From positions 1,240,001 to 1,304,000 of the forward strand of contig CM037791.1 of NCBI GenBank assembly GCA_021229015.1: DNA of 64,000 bases, given 5' to 3'. A program made the position numbers and the translations under genes. The DNA comes from Solen grandis. Lineage: Eukaryota > Mollusca > Bivalvia > Adapedonta > Solenidae. This document shows positions 9,087-20,200 of the stretch, one piece after another (positions within the stretch are counted from its first letter, which is position 1; each line of letters opens with the position of its first letter). Below the pieces are notes generated by a model. It saw only the letters and a program-made list of their open reading frames with translations. It did no database searches and was not told the origin of the DNA.

Positions 9087-11620
9087 CTGCAAGAAAACTG
9101 TCATCTTAAGATACATTGAGTACATGATATTTTAACTTCAGAGAAGAACTTTAATTTACACATAACAAAGTTAGGTAATCTTGTTTGTATGTTATGGTCA
9201 AAAATACAATCATTCCCTTAGCAAAACAAGACAAAAGGGCCATGAAGGTTCTGAACTGGTCACCTGATGACAAATGACAATCTGCATTAATCAACCAAGT
9301 TTTCTTAAGGAACTGAATAATCTGAATATTCTTGGTTGACACTCAGCCATTGAACATTTATAACAAAACATCTCACCAGAAGTTTTGGAGAATAGTTTTT
9401 TTTTAAATTATTTTTTTGTTTTATTTTCAATGTATACATTGTACATATAAGGCAAACTAGCCCTGGCCCTAGCAACCATGTTCTTCTTTTTTTCACAGAA
9501 TATAATAATTTGAACAATCTTGGGAGAGGGCTGCTCAAGGAACATTTTTAAGTCTGGCCAGTAGTATTTGAGATTTTTAAAGCTTTTATTATACTCATGT
9601 AAGGCAAATCTAGCCAAGACACTAGTCAATCAGAATAAACTGATTACTCTTGGCTGTGGGTTTCCCAAAGAACAACTGTGCCAAAATGGCAAGTGGTGTT
9701 GGAGGAGAAGTTTTTTTTTATATTTTTTTATCAAATCTTTCTTTCCTTTACCATAGCAACCACTTTCTGTATAGAACTAAATTCTTTAAAAGGGTATCAT
9801 TCAAAGGACATCCAAATAAGTTTTATCAAATTTGGACCAGTGGTTAAGGAGGAGATGTCATTAGAAGTTCATTGCTGATGACAGACAGATGCTTGATAAG
9901 AAATAATGACTGGTCACAATAGCTCAACTTGAGCACACTGTGCTCAGGTGAGCTAAACACAAAGCAATCAGTACCTAGAAGGTTGGGCAAAGCGATGGGC
10001 ACATCCAGCTCGGGCACCTGCCCAATGCCTGGGACATAGAAGTAGTTCTCCATCTGCTGTCGCTGCATCTCTTCATTTGTCTTTATGGTGTCAGGTGCGT
10101 CTGCCATCACGGCCTCCTCCTCCTCCAGGGCTGTCCGCGTCTTTGTCACTGCACCCAGTGGATCAAACATCACATACTTCTTGTACCTGTGTCACAAGGG
10201 TGGGGCTCAATCACAGTGGTCAAATTAGAAAAGTTGTAAAGTCTGACTTGCATTATATAATCATGTTACAATCTAACTAAATAACAAGTTGCTTGAAATG
10301 TTATGAGACTAACATCTCATCTAAATAAAACATTGATTACTGATGTCCAACACTCAAATTTCTTATTTCAATCATTTGATCACTTTTACACTTAACCTCA
10401 TATAAACTTGTTTTGATGCATAGTCAACCTGAAGAGACCCACATCAGTCAGCTCCTTCCAGGAGCTGTTTGACCATGATCTTCTCTATTTGCTAATACAA
10501 TATTTAAGCACAGATCCTACACAGTCTGTACAACAAAGAAAATGAGACCGCCATGGTCTAGAGGTAACGTACCCAATTACGGATCCGAAGGTTGTGGGTT
10601 CGAACCCCAGTGGGGGCAAGGTGTAAAGTACTGGTCCAACCCAGGAACCGTTGAGGGAGATTAGTATAAGTTGTAAGAACTTGTTTCCCAATCGACATGA
10701 AATTAAATAAGTTTAAACTAACAAAGAAAAATCCATTGCTTCATACAGCTTTTAAAGTTCCAGTAAACTAACCTTTTACCTTATTAATATTCATGTACAA
10801 TTTTATAATTTGATGAATATTAATGATTGATCATCATATGGTTTATGATAATCAATTTTTCTTTGCCACAGATGACTGTGTTGAAACTAAACTACAATAT
10901 TGTTTTAGCAAATAGAGGAGACCCTGGGTCTGCTGTTTTCCTATGTGCCAAAACGAATCTATATGAAGTAAGGAGTTAATATTCATTAAATCATAAATTT
11001 ATACCATTATGAATATTCATGAGGTAACGAGGTGATTAAATTTAAGAAGCAGACATCAAGAAGCCACCATTAGAAAACTTAACATTTAATACGTACGGAT
11101 TTTCAGATGTGTTGAACAAAATCAAAGAGCTTATAGATGGGATAGTTTTTGGTAGCCCACCAAGTCCTTCCTTTGTTGCATCTGTTTTCTTCTTTTTTGA
11201 ACTTTTCACATTGTAATACTGACACTTTTCTTTCAGCACTGCGTCATCTAAACCTTTATGCTTTGCCTGCACATGATAGGAGGGTCGCTTGGGCTGTCGG
11301 AGTTCTTCTTTTGCTTCAAACAGCGTCCTGTACATCTCCTTGGTGTCTAGGGCAGGATATTTAGATGCCGCACATACTTTAGTTGCTTTTTTGGTCCCTT
11401 TGATTTTGTCTATTTTCATTTGTGTCAAATTTACCCGTTCATTGATTTTCTGCAGCTTGGACTGGTTCTCTGCAACTCGACTGTGAATACGTGTGAACAC
11501 TTCATTAGCTATTTTGTCCAGATACTCAAGGGAATCCACAATCTGGTGTATCGTCTCATCCCTTCTCAAGTCTGTGGATATCCCAGGGACATTGTACGGT
11601 TGTGAACTCATGATCGGCAT
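8391..11620 (-). CDS. WASHC1: WASH complex subunit 1, three coding exons
   Basis: Join on the minus strand: 11620-11097, 10186-9975, 9086-8391. WASH activates Arp2/3 on endosomes as part of the pentameric WASH complex (with FAM21, strumpellin, SWIP and CCDC53) and drives retromer-linked sorting. Seen in order: the N-terminal WASH homology domain (exon 1, ending [19 protein letters not shown]), the conserved [17 protein letters not shown] and [18 protein letters not shown] blocks (exon 2), a proline-rich region, a WH2 motif ([18 protein letters not shown]), a basic connector ([15 protein letters not shown]), and a terminal acidic tail with the conserved tryptophan (ADDDWED). The total is about 477 residues, close to the roughly 465 of the human protein. 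Junctions are in phase (phase 2, then phase 1). The exons sum to 1432 nt, one base off a multiple of three, because the frame breaks within the proline-rich stretch. Confidence 0.93.
9430..9957 (-). mobile_element. Family A inverted-end element, antisense, in the WASHC1 intron
   Basis: Ends with ATAGCTCAACTTGAGCACAC then TGTGCTCAGGTGAGCTAAAC, the reverse complement of the family A head. The inner text (TATAAGGCAAACTAGCCC, ACCATAGCAACCA) matches the copy at 4921-5597. The left end is eroded. In gene orientation the insertion starts about 17 bases after the exon 2 donor. Confidence 0.6.
9975..10186 (-). CDS. WASHC1: WASHC1 coding exon 2
   Basis: Acceptor ACAG at 10190-10187, donor CTAG|GTACTG after 9975. 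Encodes the [17 protein letters not shown] block, an acidic linker and [20 protein letters not shown] then LPNLLG. All of these align by eye with the same order in human WASH1. Confidence 0.92.
10547..10706 (+). mobile_element. tRNA-derived SINE, good copy
   Basis: The head contains an A-box-like CATGGTCTAGAGGTAACG and a perfect B box GGTTCGAACCCC near 10598-10609. The body reads GTGGGGGCAAGGTGTAAAGT, ACTGGTCCAACCCAGGAACC, and the tail is AACTTGTTTCCCAATCGACA. The body and tail recur at 51583-51745. It lies within the WASHC1 intron. Confidence 0.7.
10769..11035. mobile_element. AT-rich MITE-like inverted repeat in the WASHC1 intron
   Basis: The left arm 10769-10825 (TTACCTTATTAATATTCATG ... 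GATGAATATTAATG) matches the reverse complement of 10975-11034 (AATATTCATTAAATC ... GAATATTCATGAGGTAACGA) over about 55 bp with scattered mismatches. It has no coding capacity. Its right end is about 60 bp from the exon 1 donor. Confidence 0.55.
11097..11620 (-). CDS. WASHC1: WASHC1 coding exon 1 (WASH homology domain)
   Basis: Starts at [15 protein letters not shown], where animal WASH proteins have a short variable leader before the conserved PDLRR-type block (here [19 protein letters not shown]). A likely acceptor (TATTGCAG) lies just upstream at about 11643-11650, so the 5' UTR and possibly a few more residues come from an upstream exon. The donor is AATCC|GTACGT: joining it to exon 2 restores NPYKKYV as in other WASH proteins, which decides between two overlapping GT choices. 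Confidence 0.92.
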
Positions 11621-11810
11621 CTGTAGTTTGCTTCTAACACCACTGCAATATGTAATGATAATTGCTGATGTTTAGTTAATAGTATTTATTCATTTGCAGT
11701 TTATGTACCAAATTCAATCTCATACTGATAAAATGTAGATCTCCTATGTTGAAAACAAAAAAGTGCACTTTTTATGAATATTTTGTTAAACTTATGTGAG
11801 TTGAAATTCA

Positions 11811-11910
11811 NNNNNNNNNNNNNNNNNNNNNNNNNNNNNNNNNNNNNNNNNNNNNNNNNNNNNNNNNNNNNNNNNNNNNNNNNNNNNNNNNNNNNNNNNN
11901 NNNNNNNNNN
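11811..11910. other. Assembly gap (100 N)
   Basis: Exactly 100 N, the usual placeholder for a gap of unknown length. It is flanked on the right by a tandem array of about 157-bp units, a likely cause of the gap. Confidence 0.95.
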
Positions 11911-12375
11911 TGACTTTCGTATTTTCTGAGTTATTACCCTTTGTTGATTCTGAGATTTTATTTTTGTCCGGACCATAACTCAAAAAGTATTTGAGGTATC
12001 ACCTTGAAACTTAAAACATGGATAGATCACATTGAGGTGGAGTGCAGTGCACAAGAATGATAACTCTGACTTTCGTATTTTCTGAGTTATTACCCTTTGT
12101 TGATTCTGAGATTTTATTTTTGTCCGGACCATAACTCAAAAAGTATTTGAGATATTGCTTTGAAACTTCATAGATGGAAAGATCTCATGGATTTGTAGTG
12201 CAGTGCACATGAATGATAACTCTGTTTCTCTTTTTCCTTGAGTTATTGCCCTTTGTTGATACTCAGACTTCATTTTTGTCTGGAGCATAACACGAAAAGT
12301 ATTTGAGGTATTACTTTGAAACCTCACAGGTAGATAGATCTCATTGGTCTGAGTGCAGTACACAAGAATGATAAC
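11911..12375. repeat. Tandem repeat of about 157 bp, three units
   Basis: TGACTTTCGTATTTTCTGAG starts at 11911 and again at 12068, and a third, more diverged unit follows. Each unit carries GAGTTATTACCCTTTGTTGA, TTTTGTCCGGACCATAACTC and AGTGCAGTGCACAAGAATGA. Diverged relatives lie at 29400-29720 and 40360-41300. Confidence 0.8.
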
Positions 12376-12568
12376 TCAATAATGATAATGATGACTACAA
12401 ACTTGCAACATATATATAATTAACGTCATAAGTGCTTAATGACGTCATAATTTTTCTTACAGTTAATGTTTTGAATTCATAGTCATTCTGACACTCCTCT
12501 GATGAAGACTGTATAGTCGAAAGTGCTCGGGAAAATTATTACATATTGCACTGTTTGAATATTTTATT

Positions 12569-12585
12569 CCCCCCCCCCCCCCCCC

Positions 12586-12633
<48 letters not shown>
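12569..12633. repeat. Compound microsatellite C17-A9-(TA)n-(TG)n
   Basis: Directly visible homopolymers followed by TA and TG dinucleotide tracts. This is a likely spot for sequencing error. Confidence 0.95.
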
Positions 12634-12894
12634 TATTTTGTACCTCACAAAATAGATTATGCTTTATCAATAATTTGTCAAAAGATCGATTTTCTAGTCA
12701 ATTCTTTCATCAAACATGCTTAAATGCAGGCGACACAAGTGTTCCGAGGAACACCCACATCTAGTTTTATTTTAAGCTGCCTCCTCCAAGTTTGCCCCAA
12801 CGGTACTGTTTGATGTCTGGAATTGAAATGATCTTGCTGTACATGTATTACTGTATGGATATATCATGTAAAAAGTATCTTATTTAGACAATCA

Positions 12895-12952
12895 AGGGAA
12901 TGTTTCTCAGGTGAGCGCCTTCATGGCCATCATGGCCCTCTTGTCTGAAAGT
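12895..12952 (+). mobile_element. Family A element, 3' end fragment
   Basis: TCAGGTGAGCGCCTTCATGG followed by CCATCATGGCCCTCTTGT is the sense-strand terminus of family A. I could not find a matching head in the preceding kilobase. Confidence 0.5.
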
Positions 12953-13810
12953 ATTTGACCTTGAATCTGATGGATGTTAATTTTGTAGTTAATTATTACA
13001 CTGTGACAAAATTTCAATTATATTATGTTTAGGTATAGGCTGGTGGATTGTTACCACTTATCTTTCATGGCTTTTATCAAAGCAAAATTTCTTGTGTCCT
13101 CTAACAAATCTATGTGCCATTTGTTTACAAGTTTTCATTTACATGTTGTTGTATATTTATTTCCTTGTTTCAGAGATTTAAGAATGTCATTTTCCGTGAT
13201 TCTTAGATTCCTGAGATGTACTACATTGAACATCTTCTAAAAGTATAGTCCTAACATTGATGGTTGTTTTGGAGTTTCAGAGATTTAAAAGTGTCATTTT
13301 CTGTCATTGCCTACTTTCAGAGGTTTAAGAGTGTCATTTTCCTTCATTTTTAGTTTTCTGATGTGCTAGATGACAGTATGCTGCACAAGATTACATTAAT
13401 GTTATGTTGCTTCAAAATAATGTGAATTTCAGAACTTGTTGATGTGCAGCTCTTCTTTTTTATCCAGTGTCACCATGGTGCATGCCTATTGTTAGAACAT
13501 GACATTATCAGTGACAATATTTCATATATGTTTACTACTTCATTTCAAACTGAGCCAGTACACACTGGATTTTGTGTTCCTATGAAATGAAATTAAGATA
13601 AAATTAATTTAGAAATTTAATTTTAATTTTTTTTTGATATAATCAGTAGATATTTTATTTTTATGTCAGTCATGTCATGATGATATAGAATCCTGAGATT
13701 GCCCAAAAACTTTATAACCTATAAATATAGATCCATAGATTTACTGGTCAGAGAAACATATGTCAGTGAAAGGAAAAAATTGGGACTGCATAGCTTGGTT
13801 TTGCTCTTTG

Positions 13811-14086
13811 TGTCACCTGCTGTAAGCTGAGGAATCACCTTTCTGTCCGTCTGTTTTTCTCTCTATCACACTTTTTATTCGGCAATAAATCCTGCTGTAC
13901 TCATGCTGTTGAGATGAAATTGAATTGATGGACAGAGCTTGACTAGAGGAATCGTCTTGCAATAGGTCCATAACTCTGGCATCAACAATATTTTAGTTAT
14001 TCCCCTCTTGCTGTCTGTCTGTCATACTTTATCTGTCACACTTTTTCCATCACGCTTCAGCACGTGTCCCAAGGAAAAGACTTGTT
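13811..14086 (+). mobile_element. Family E short inverted-end element (diverged)
   Basis: Starts TGTCACCTGCTGTAAGCTGA, has the CTTTCTGTCCGTCTG stretch, and ends CTTCAGCACGTGTCCCAAGG. Better copies lie at 27080, 39749 and 51804. It lies directly upstream of the possible signal-peptide exon. Confidence 0.5.
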
Positions 14087-14136
14087 TTGATATTATACAG
14101 TTTTTTTGTTTATGTTTTACAGAATATGAACGAATT

Positions 14137-14212
14137 ATGCATCGACGGCAAATTGACGGCATCCTCCCGTATGGTTGGTCATATGCTGTAATTCTTTGCA
14201 TGAGCTTTGTCG
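14137..14212 (+). CDS. Possible first coding exon: signal peptide
   Basis: After a good acceptor (pyrimidine-rich tract ending TTTTACAG at 14122) an ATG at 14137 opens MHRRQIDGILPYGWSYAVIL followed by CMSFV. This is a basic start and a hydrophobic core, as in a signal peptide. Cutting at G|GTTATA (after 14212) leaves phase 1, exactly what the exon at 23955 needs, and gives SFVGPPVTEAP at the join. Weak points: GTTATA is a poor donor, an upstream ATG at 14126 opens a short competing frame, and the intron would be 9.7 kb. The true 5' exon may lie elsewhere. Confidence 0.35.
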
Positions 14213-17200
14213 GTTATACGATATGAGGGCAGACCTTGAAACTGTTCTTAGTGAATACAGAAATGGAAGAAGAATGAAGGTTTTATTGGTCATCCCTCAC
14301 CTTATGTGACAGCTGACTCTTACAGTTAAATCTCTTGTTCATAACTACTTATAACAAACAAGATTCATCTTCATACAGTCGTCTGATACCATTATTGTCC
14401 TCATTTGTATAATATGCATATCTGGTTCTAATTAAACAGGTATGTTAAAAAAAGGAATGATGCACTATGATTTTAGTAGATACTTTAATACAGACACCTC
14501 TAAAAATTCCTAGGAGCTTTTCTACAGTCAGGGTCTGTTGGTGGTACATTTCTGTTTGATCCTTTGTTGTTGTTTTCTCATGTTTGAGTCAGCTGTTACA
14601 GTTAGCTTAATTGATATATATAGCTCTACTTTCAGTGGTGAGGATAACTTGATAATCATCTTATTGTATATCACTAACCAATCAATTACCGGTAATTAAT
14701 TTCTGGTTTCAGTTTCTCCTCTTGAAGATCTAATCATTATTAACTTTTTTTTGTCCTGTAATGCATCCATTGATGTTTTGCCCTAGGGTGGGGGCGGCGG
14801 GAAAACACGGGGCGTTTGATGACAGACGGGAATTTGAAAGACTGAATGGTACTGGGTCCTTGGAAATAAACTTTATCGGGGATTTTGACAAATTGCAAAT
14901 GCCCTACTGTAGGGATTTAGACTACAAAAAGATAAAAAAAAAATGTTGAATCCCCCTTAGTTCAGCCCCATTCTTCCTCAAGGCAAAACAATTCTAGGTG
15001 CATAAATCAAGTTTTTTATTCAGTTGTATTGTATGTTTATTTTGCTTTATAATCTAAATGTAATGAGTAACTGTTTACTCATGTGTTATTATACCCACTA
15101 GATATGTATCATATGTACTAGATGTAATTTTACAGAGACTTCGCTTGTGTACTGCCTCTCAAGATTTTATTTGCTGCAAAAGGTGGTGGAATCTGACATC
15201 GAATTTACTGATACTGTAAAATCATTAATTTTCGGTGACATTAAATTATGTTGATTTTTTACCTAAGGGATTTTCGTGGGTACATTTATTTGTGGGTCTT
15301 TGTTCTAGAAAATGTAAGGTCTATATAAGAGACATGTTTTCGTGGGGATTAATATTCATGGATAAAACCCTCCATGAAATAGATGAAAATTAATGATTTC
15401 ACAGTAGTATGTTTTTGTTTCAGTCACATCAATCTCCAGAAGTTTGTCTCAAATGTTTGCTTTTTTAATGGATTTTTATTACATAGCTAAGATCTCTCAG
15501 ATGCATTATCCATATTCATATTCAAAGAATTTCTGTAATGTAATATTTAATTTTTAGAAGAGACTTTTTCAGTAAGTAAAATGTTATAATTATAACTTAC
15601 ATAATTCTGTTATATTTTGTTACTTAAATAGTTCTATGTTATATTTATTACTTACATTTGTCAATGTTATATGTATTACTAGCATTATTCTATGTTATGT
15701 GTATTACTAACATTATCCTATGTTAAAATACACAGAGATTCACTTAATTCTGTCTAAAATTTCCTATTTAATATCTTAATGACAAGTAGCTTTAATTTCA
15801 ATAGTGAAAATATAATTTGCCATGGGAACAAAATTATGAAATTAGATTTAGTTCTTACAAAGCAGTATTCAAACTAATGGATGCCTTAATTTAATTGAAC
15901 TGAGCTAAAACACCAAGTAAGATTAATTTCCATTGACAGTTCATAATAAAACAATGTGAATTCATGAATTTGATTGGTTGAAATTATTTTTTGAAGAAGC
16001 AGAATGACTACAATTATTCCTTAATTAATTAATCAAGGAATCCTACAATATTATGTGTAAAACAACAAAATGTAGCTTAGCAATTTATCATTTCCCAGCA
16101 GTTTCACACTTTCAAAATAAAGTTTTCTTTTAGATCTATGAAAGTATTGTTTTGTAAAATATGATGAGGGTTTAGTACTTAACTATTTAAACAACATATA
16201 AATAAAACAGTTACAATAGTTTGGTACTAGCTATCCTTCATAATATTTTATAAAATATATTAATTTTATATTCAATTAAAATTATTTTAATTGAATATCA
16301 TTGGTGTATAATGATGGCTTCCCAATGTATGGTGTTTCCATTTTTAGATTTGGCACACTCAGCTGAATTATCTCATATCAGGAATAATTCTCGAATACAG
16401 GGAGTTGTAAGATGCCTAATTTGTTCAGAAATTAATTTTGATCTCACAGAGCTGAGTTGAAAACATCATTAATATCAAGAATTCACTGCACTCTGTAATG
16501 AAAATAAATCTTGTGAAAGTGTTAGGTTTTTTTAATCTCAAATCAAATTCCCTCCTTGGTAATATGAAACAAAATATGGAAGGGTCTGTTATCAAAGTCA
16601 TAAAACAACTCTGTTAAAGCCTTAGTTCTTAGCGCTTAAGAACTGCCCTGAATGCCATTGCGTTGTTTGTGGACCCAAGAATCACATATGTAATGCTTCA
16701 TTATGTTAAAATGCAAAGATATCTCACATAAAGTACAGAATTTCAGACAGCTGAATGTACAAATATCAATATCCACACACAAGTTTTAGGTTCTGTATTA
16801 TTTTTTATTTGCTTCTATAACTGACATTCATTTCTGTGTGATTATTGGGGAAAAAAGGTTGGAGATGAACGTCATTTATGTCCTGAAATGACGATGGTTG
16901 TCAGAAGAAAGGAAAGGGTCAGTCACTCGGGTTTTGTTTACCAGTTGTATGCATGAGCAGAATGATTATAGCCCTGCGTAAAACAAGACAACTATGTTTG
17001 AAAGAGAGAACAAGGTTTGTATTCACAGAATAATTGGAATTGACAAATTATGTTATTACAATTCTTTAGAGAAGCTAAAACTGTTCCCAAGTTAGTTACA
17101 TAGAGAGAGCGGCCCTTTTTAGCTTAATACCAGAGTAAAAAGTTTCTTAGGTTAGCTATTGTAATCACCCCTTATTTGCTGTCCCTTGTCATGTGTTGTG

Positions 17201-20200
17201 CAGTGTCACAATTTTCTTAAAGACATCCTCTCTGAAAACACTTGGTAAACATGGATGAATCTTGGCATGAATGTTTGATCCTTAGGTGAGCCTTTACAAA
17301 AGTTACTAAATTAACCTTGATCTATGCAGAACTGGTTGCCATGGCAACCAACAGCCTTTTCTTTTTAAGTAATACTTCAAAATTCTCCAATGATCAGAAT
17401 TTAATTTCGTTTGGCACAAATGGTTACCTTATCATTTCCTATCATAATTGCTAAAATAAAGTTAATCCCGTGAAAAATGAGGCCTCTAGAGAGTTGGCTA
17501 GTTTTTAGCTCGACTATTTGAAGAATATGAGAGCTATTGTAGTCGCCCTGGCGTCAGCGTTGGCGTTGCAGCTTTTGATCAACCTTACATCTCAATAACC
17601 ATTTATGGTTTTGACTTGAAAGTTTATAAATATGTTCAGGGGCATCAGACAACTAAGGTAGATAACTCTTGACTGAATTTAATATTAATTATGGCCCCTT
17701 TTTAACTTAGAAATTTTGGTTAAAGTTTTGCATGCAATAGAAAATTTGGTTAAAGTTTTGCGTGCAAGCTACTATCCAGTTTGTATCTCAATTACCATTC
17801 ATGGTATTGACTTTAAAGTTAATAAATATGTTTAGGGGCATCAGACAACCATGGTAGATAGCTCTGGATAGAATATGTTACAAATTATGGCCTTTTTTTA
17901 ACTTAGAACTTTTGGTTAAAGTTTTGCATGCAAGGTACTTTCATGCTCATATCTCAGTATCCAGGCATGCAATTGATTTGAAACATCTTTGATATGTTTA
18001 GGGGTATCATACTTTCATGGTAGATAACTCTTGATATAATATGTTACAAATTATGGCCCCTTTTTAACTCAGAAATTTTGGTTAAAGTTTTGCATGCAAG
18101 GTACTTTCATGCTTATATCTCAGAGTCCAGGCATGGGATTTATTTGAAACATCTTTAATGTGTTTAGAGGTATCATACTATAAAGGAAGATAACACTTGA
18201 TGGAATATATTAAAAATTATGGCCCCCTTTTAACTTTTGGTTAAACTTTTGCATTCAGGCTACTATCCAGTTTATATCTCAGAAATTGCTTGTGGAATTG
18301 ACTAGAAAGTTAAGGAGTGTCTTCATGGGCATCAGAAAACCAAGGAGGATAACTTTTGGACTGAATTTTATGCAAATTATGGCCCTTTTCTTGCTTGGAT
18401 TTTTGGTTAAAGTTTTGCATGCACAGTGTTTTTATGCTTATGTTTCAGTAACTAGGCATGGGATTGATTTTAAGCTTCATAAAAATATTAAGGGGAATCA
18501 GACTATCAAGGTATATCATTTTTGACTGTTATTATGTACAGGGTATGTTAAGGGAAGAATTGAAATAGATTTCATTTGATTTACCAACAAGCATTTTGAA
18601 TAGTCGAGTGTGCTGTCCTCTGAAAGCTCTTGTTTTATATACTTGATACGGAAAATTTCAAAATTCTTCTTCTATGAAGCAAATGTCCAGAATTTAATTT
18701 CATTCGGCGCAAATGGTCACCTCATGCCTTCCTACCATAATTGCTAAAATAAGTTGATCCCTTGAAAAATGAAGGCCCTAGGGTGTCAGCTTGTTTACCT
18801 ATATAATCTGTAAAGAATCTTTAGATTATTTTGTGTCTGATTTTGAATTTGGTTGATAATTTCACAATTTTTCACCTCTGAAACTAATGCTCAGAATTAA
18901 TTCTTGTTTTGCAGTAATGATAACATCATATTCCTATACCATAATTGCTTAAGTATGATCTGATCCCTTGAAACATGAGGCCTTGAGATGATTATGTCTT
19001 CCCCTAATGTTTATAGGAAGTTTAGTGACAAATTAATCATAACTCCATTTAGTCAGTTTTTTAATTATCTCCCTTTTTAATCCCCCGCCACGAAGCGGGA
19101 GGGGGTTATAGGAATGCCCTTCGTCCGTCCGTCCGTCAGTCCGTCAGTCCGTCCGTCCGTCAGTCCGTCAGTGTGTCCGAAACATTTTCGTGTCCGCTCC
19201 ATATCTCATGAACGCTTGTACACATTTTCTTCAAACTCGGCTAAAGTGTTAACCTCATTGAGCTGATGTGCAGAAGGCATGAGGCAGTCACGCTGGCTCA
19301 AGGTCAAGGTCATACTTGAAGGTCAAATGTTATTTTTGTGTCGGCTCCATATCTCATGAACGCTTGTACACATTTTCTTTAAACTCGGCTAAAATGTTAA
19401 CCTCATTGAGCTGATGTGCAGAAGGCATGTGGTGGTCACGCTGGCTCAAGGTCAAGGTCATACTTGAAGGTCAAATGTTATTTTCGTGTCCGCTCCATAT
19501 CTCATGAACGCTTGTACACATTTTCTTCAAACTCGGCTTAAATGTTTACCTCATTGAGCTGATGTGCAGAAGGCATGAGGCGGTCACGCTGGCTCAAGGT
19601 CAAGGTCATACTTGCAGGTCAAATGTTATTTTCGTGTCCGCGCCTTACACAGACCACTTCTTGACCTGGATTGCACTTCCACAGTGATTTATTGTACTCG
19701 GTAAATAATAGTATGTCATGTTCACAATCATACAAATTATGTCATGATATAAAGTTTTTAATTGAGTTACACATGTATTTTGTGGTTACCTAACACATCC
19801 TATACTTCATTGATGTTCACTTTTTGTACTGTTTCCCATGTAAAACTTGTCAGTAAACTTTTAATATATGTGCCTCTGAATTCTGAGATTCATACATAAC
19901 TATGGAAAGTTAAATTGTCTTAAACTGATCTCCTACGTCTGCTACAACCATGCCAGGTTAAGGTGAACATAATCCTATGACCAAACAAATTCTAATATTT
20001 GGCCAGCGGCGGGGGATATAGCTGTCCTTTGGACTGCCTTGTCTTTATGATCTTTCTCTCTCTTTTTTTGTTGTCTTGAGCATTACTCTTTTACTATATG
20101 GAATAAAGATTATATATTTGACATACTTGCTCTTCTCATGTATAGCTTTCAATTGACATCAATTATTCGACATTTAGCCCCTTTGGGGTGATGCCTAAGG

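Noticed and set aside
8446..9109. Plus-strand glycine-rich open frames opposite WASHC1
   Set aside because: They are the complement of the proline codons of the last WASHC1 exon. The minus strand has clear family similarity.
10547..10620. Possible true tRNA gene
   Set aside because: It has A- and B-box-like parts but no complete cloverleaf, and SINE body sequence shared with other loci follows. The same reasoning applies to 24643, 48017 and 61510-61580.
12546..12764. Frames over the C/A/TA/TG tract
   Set aside because: Low-complexity translation only.
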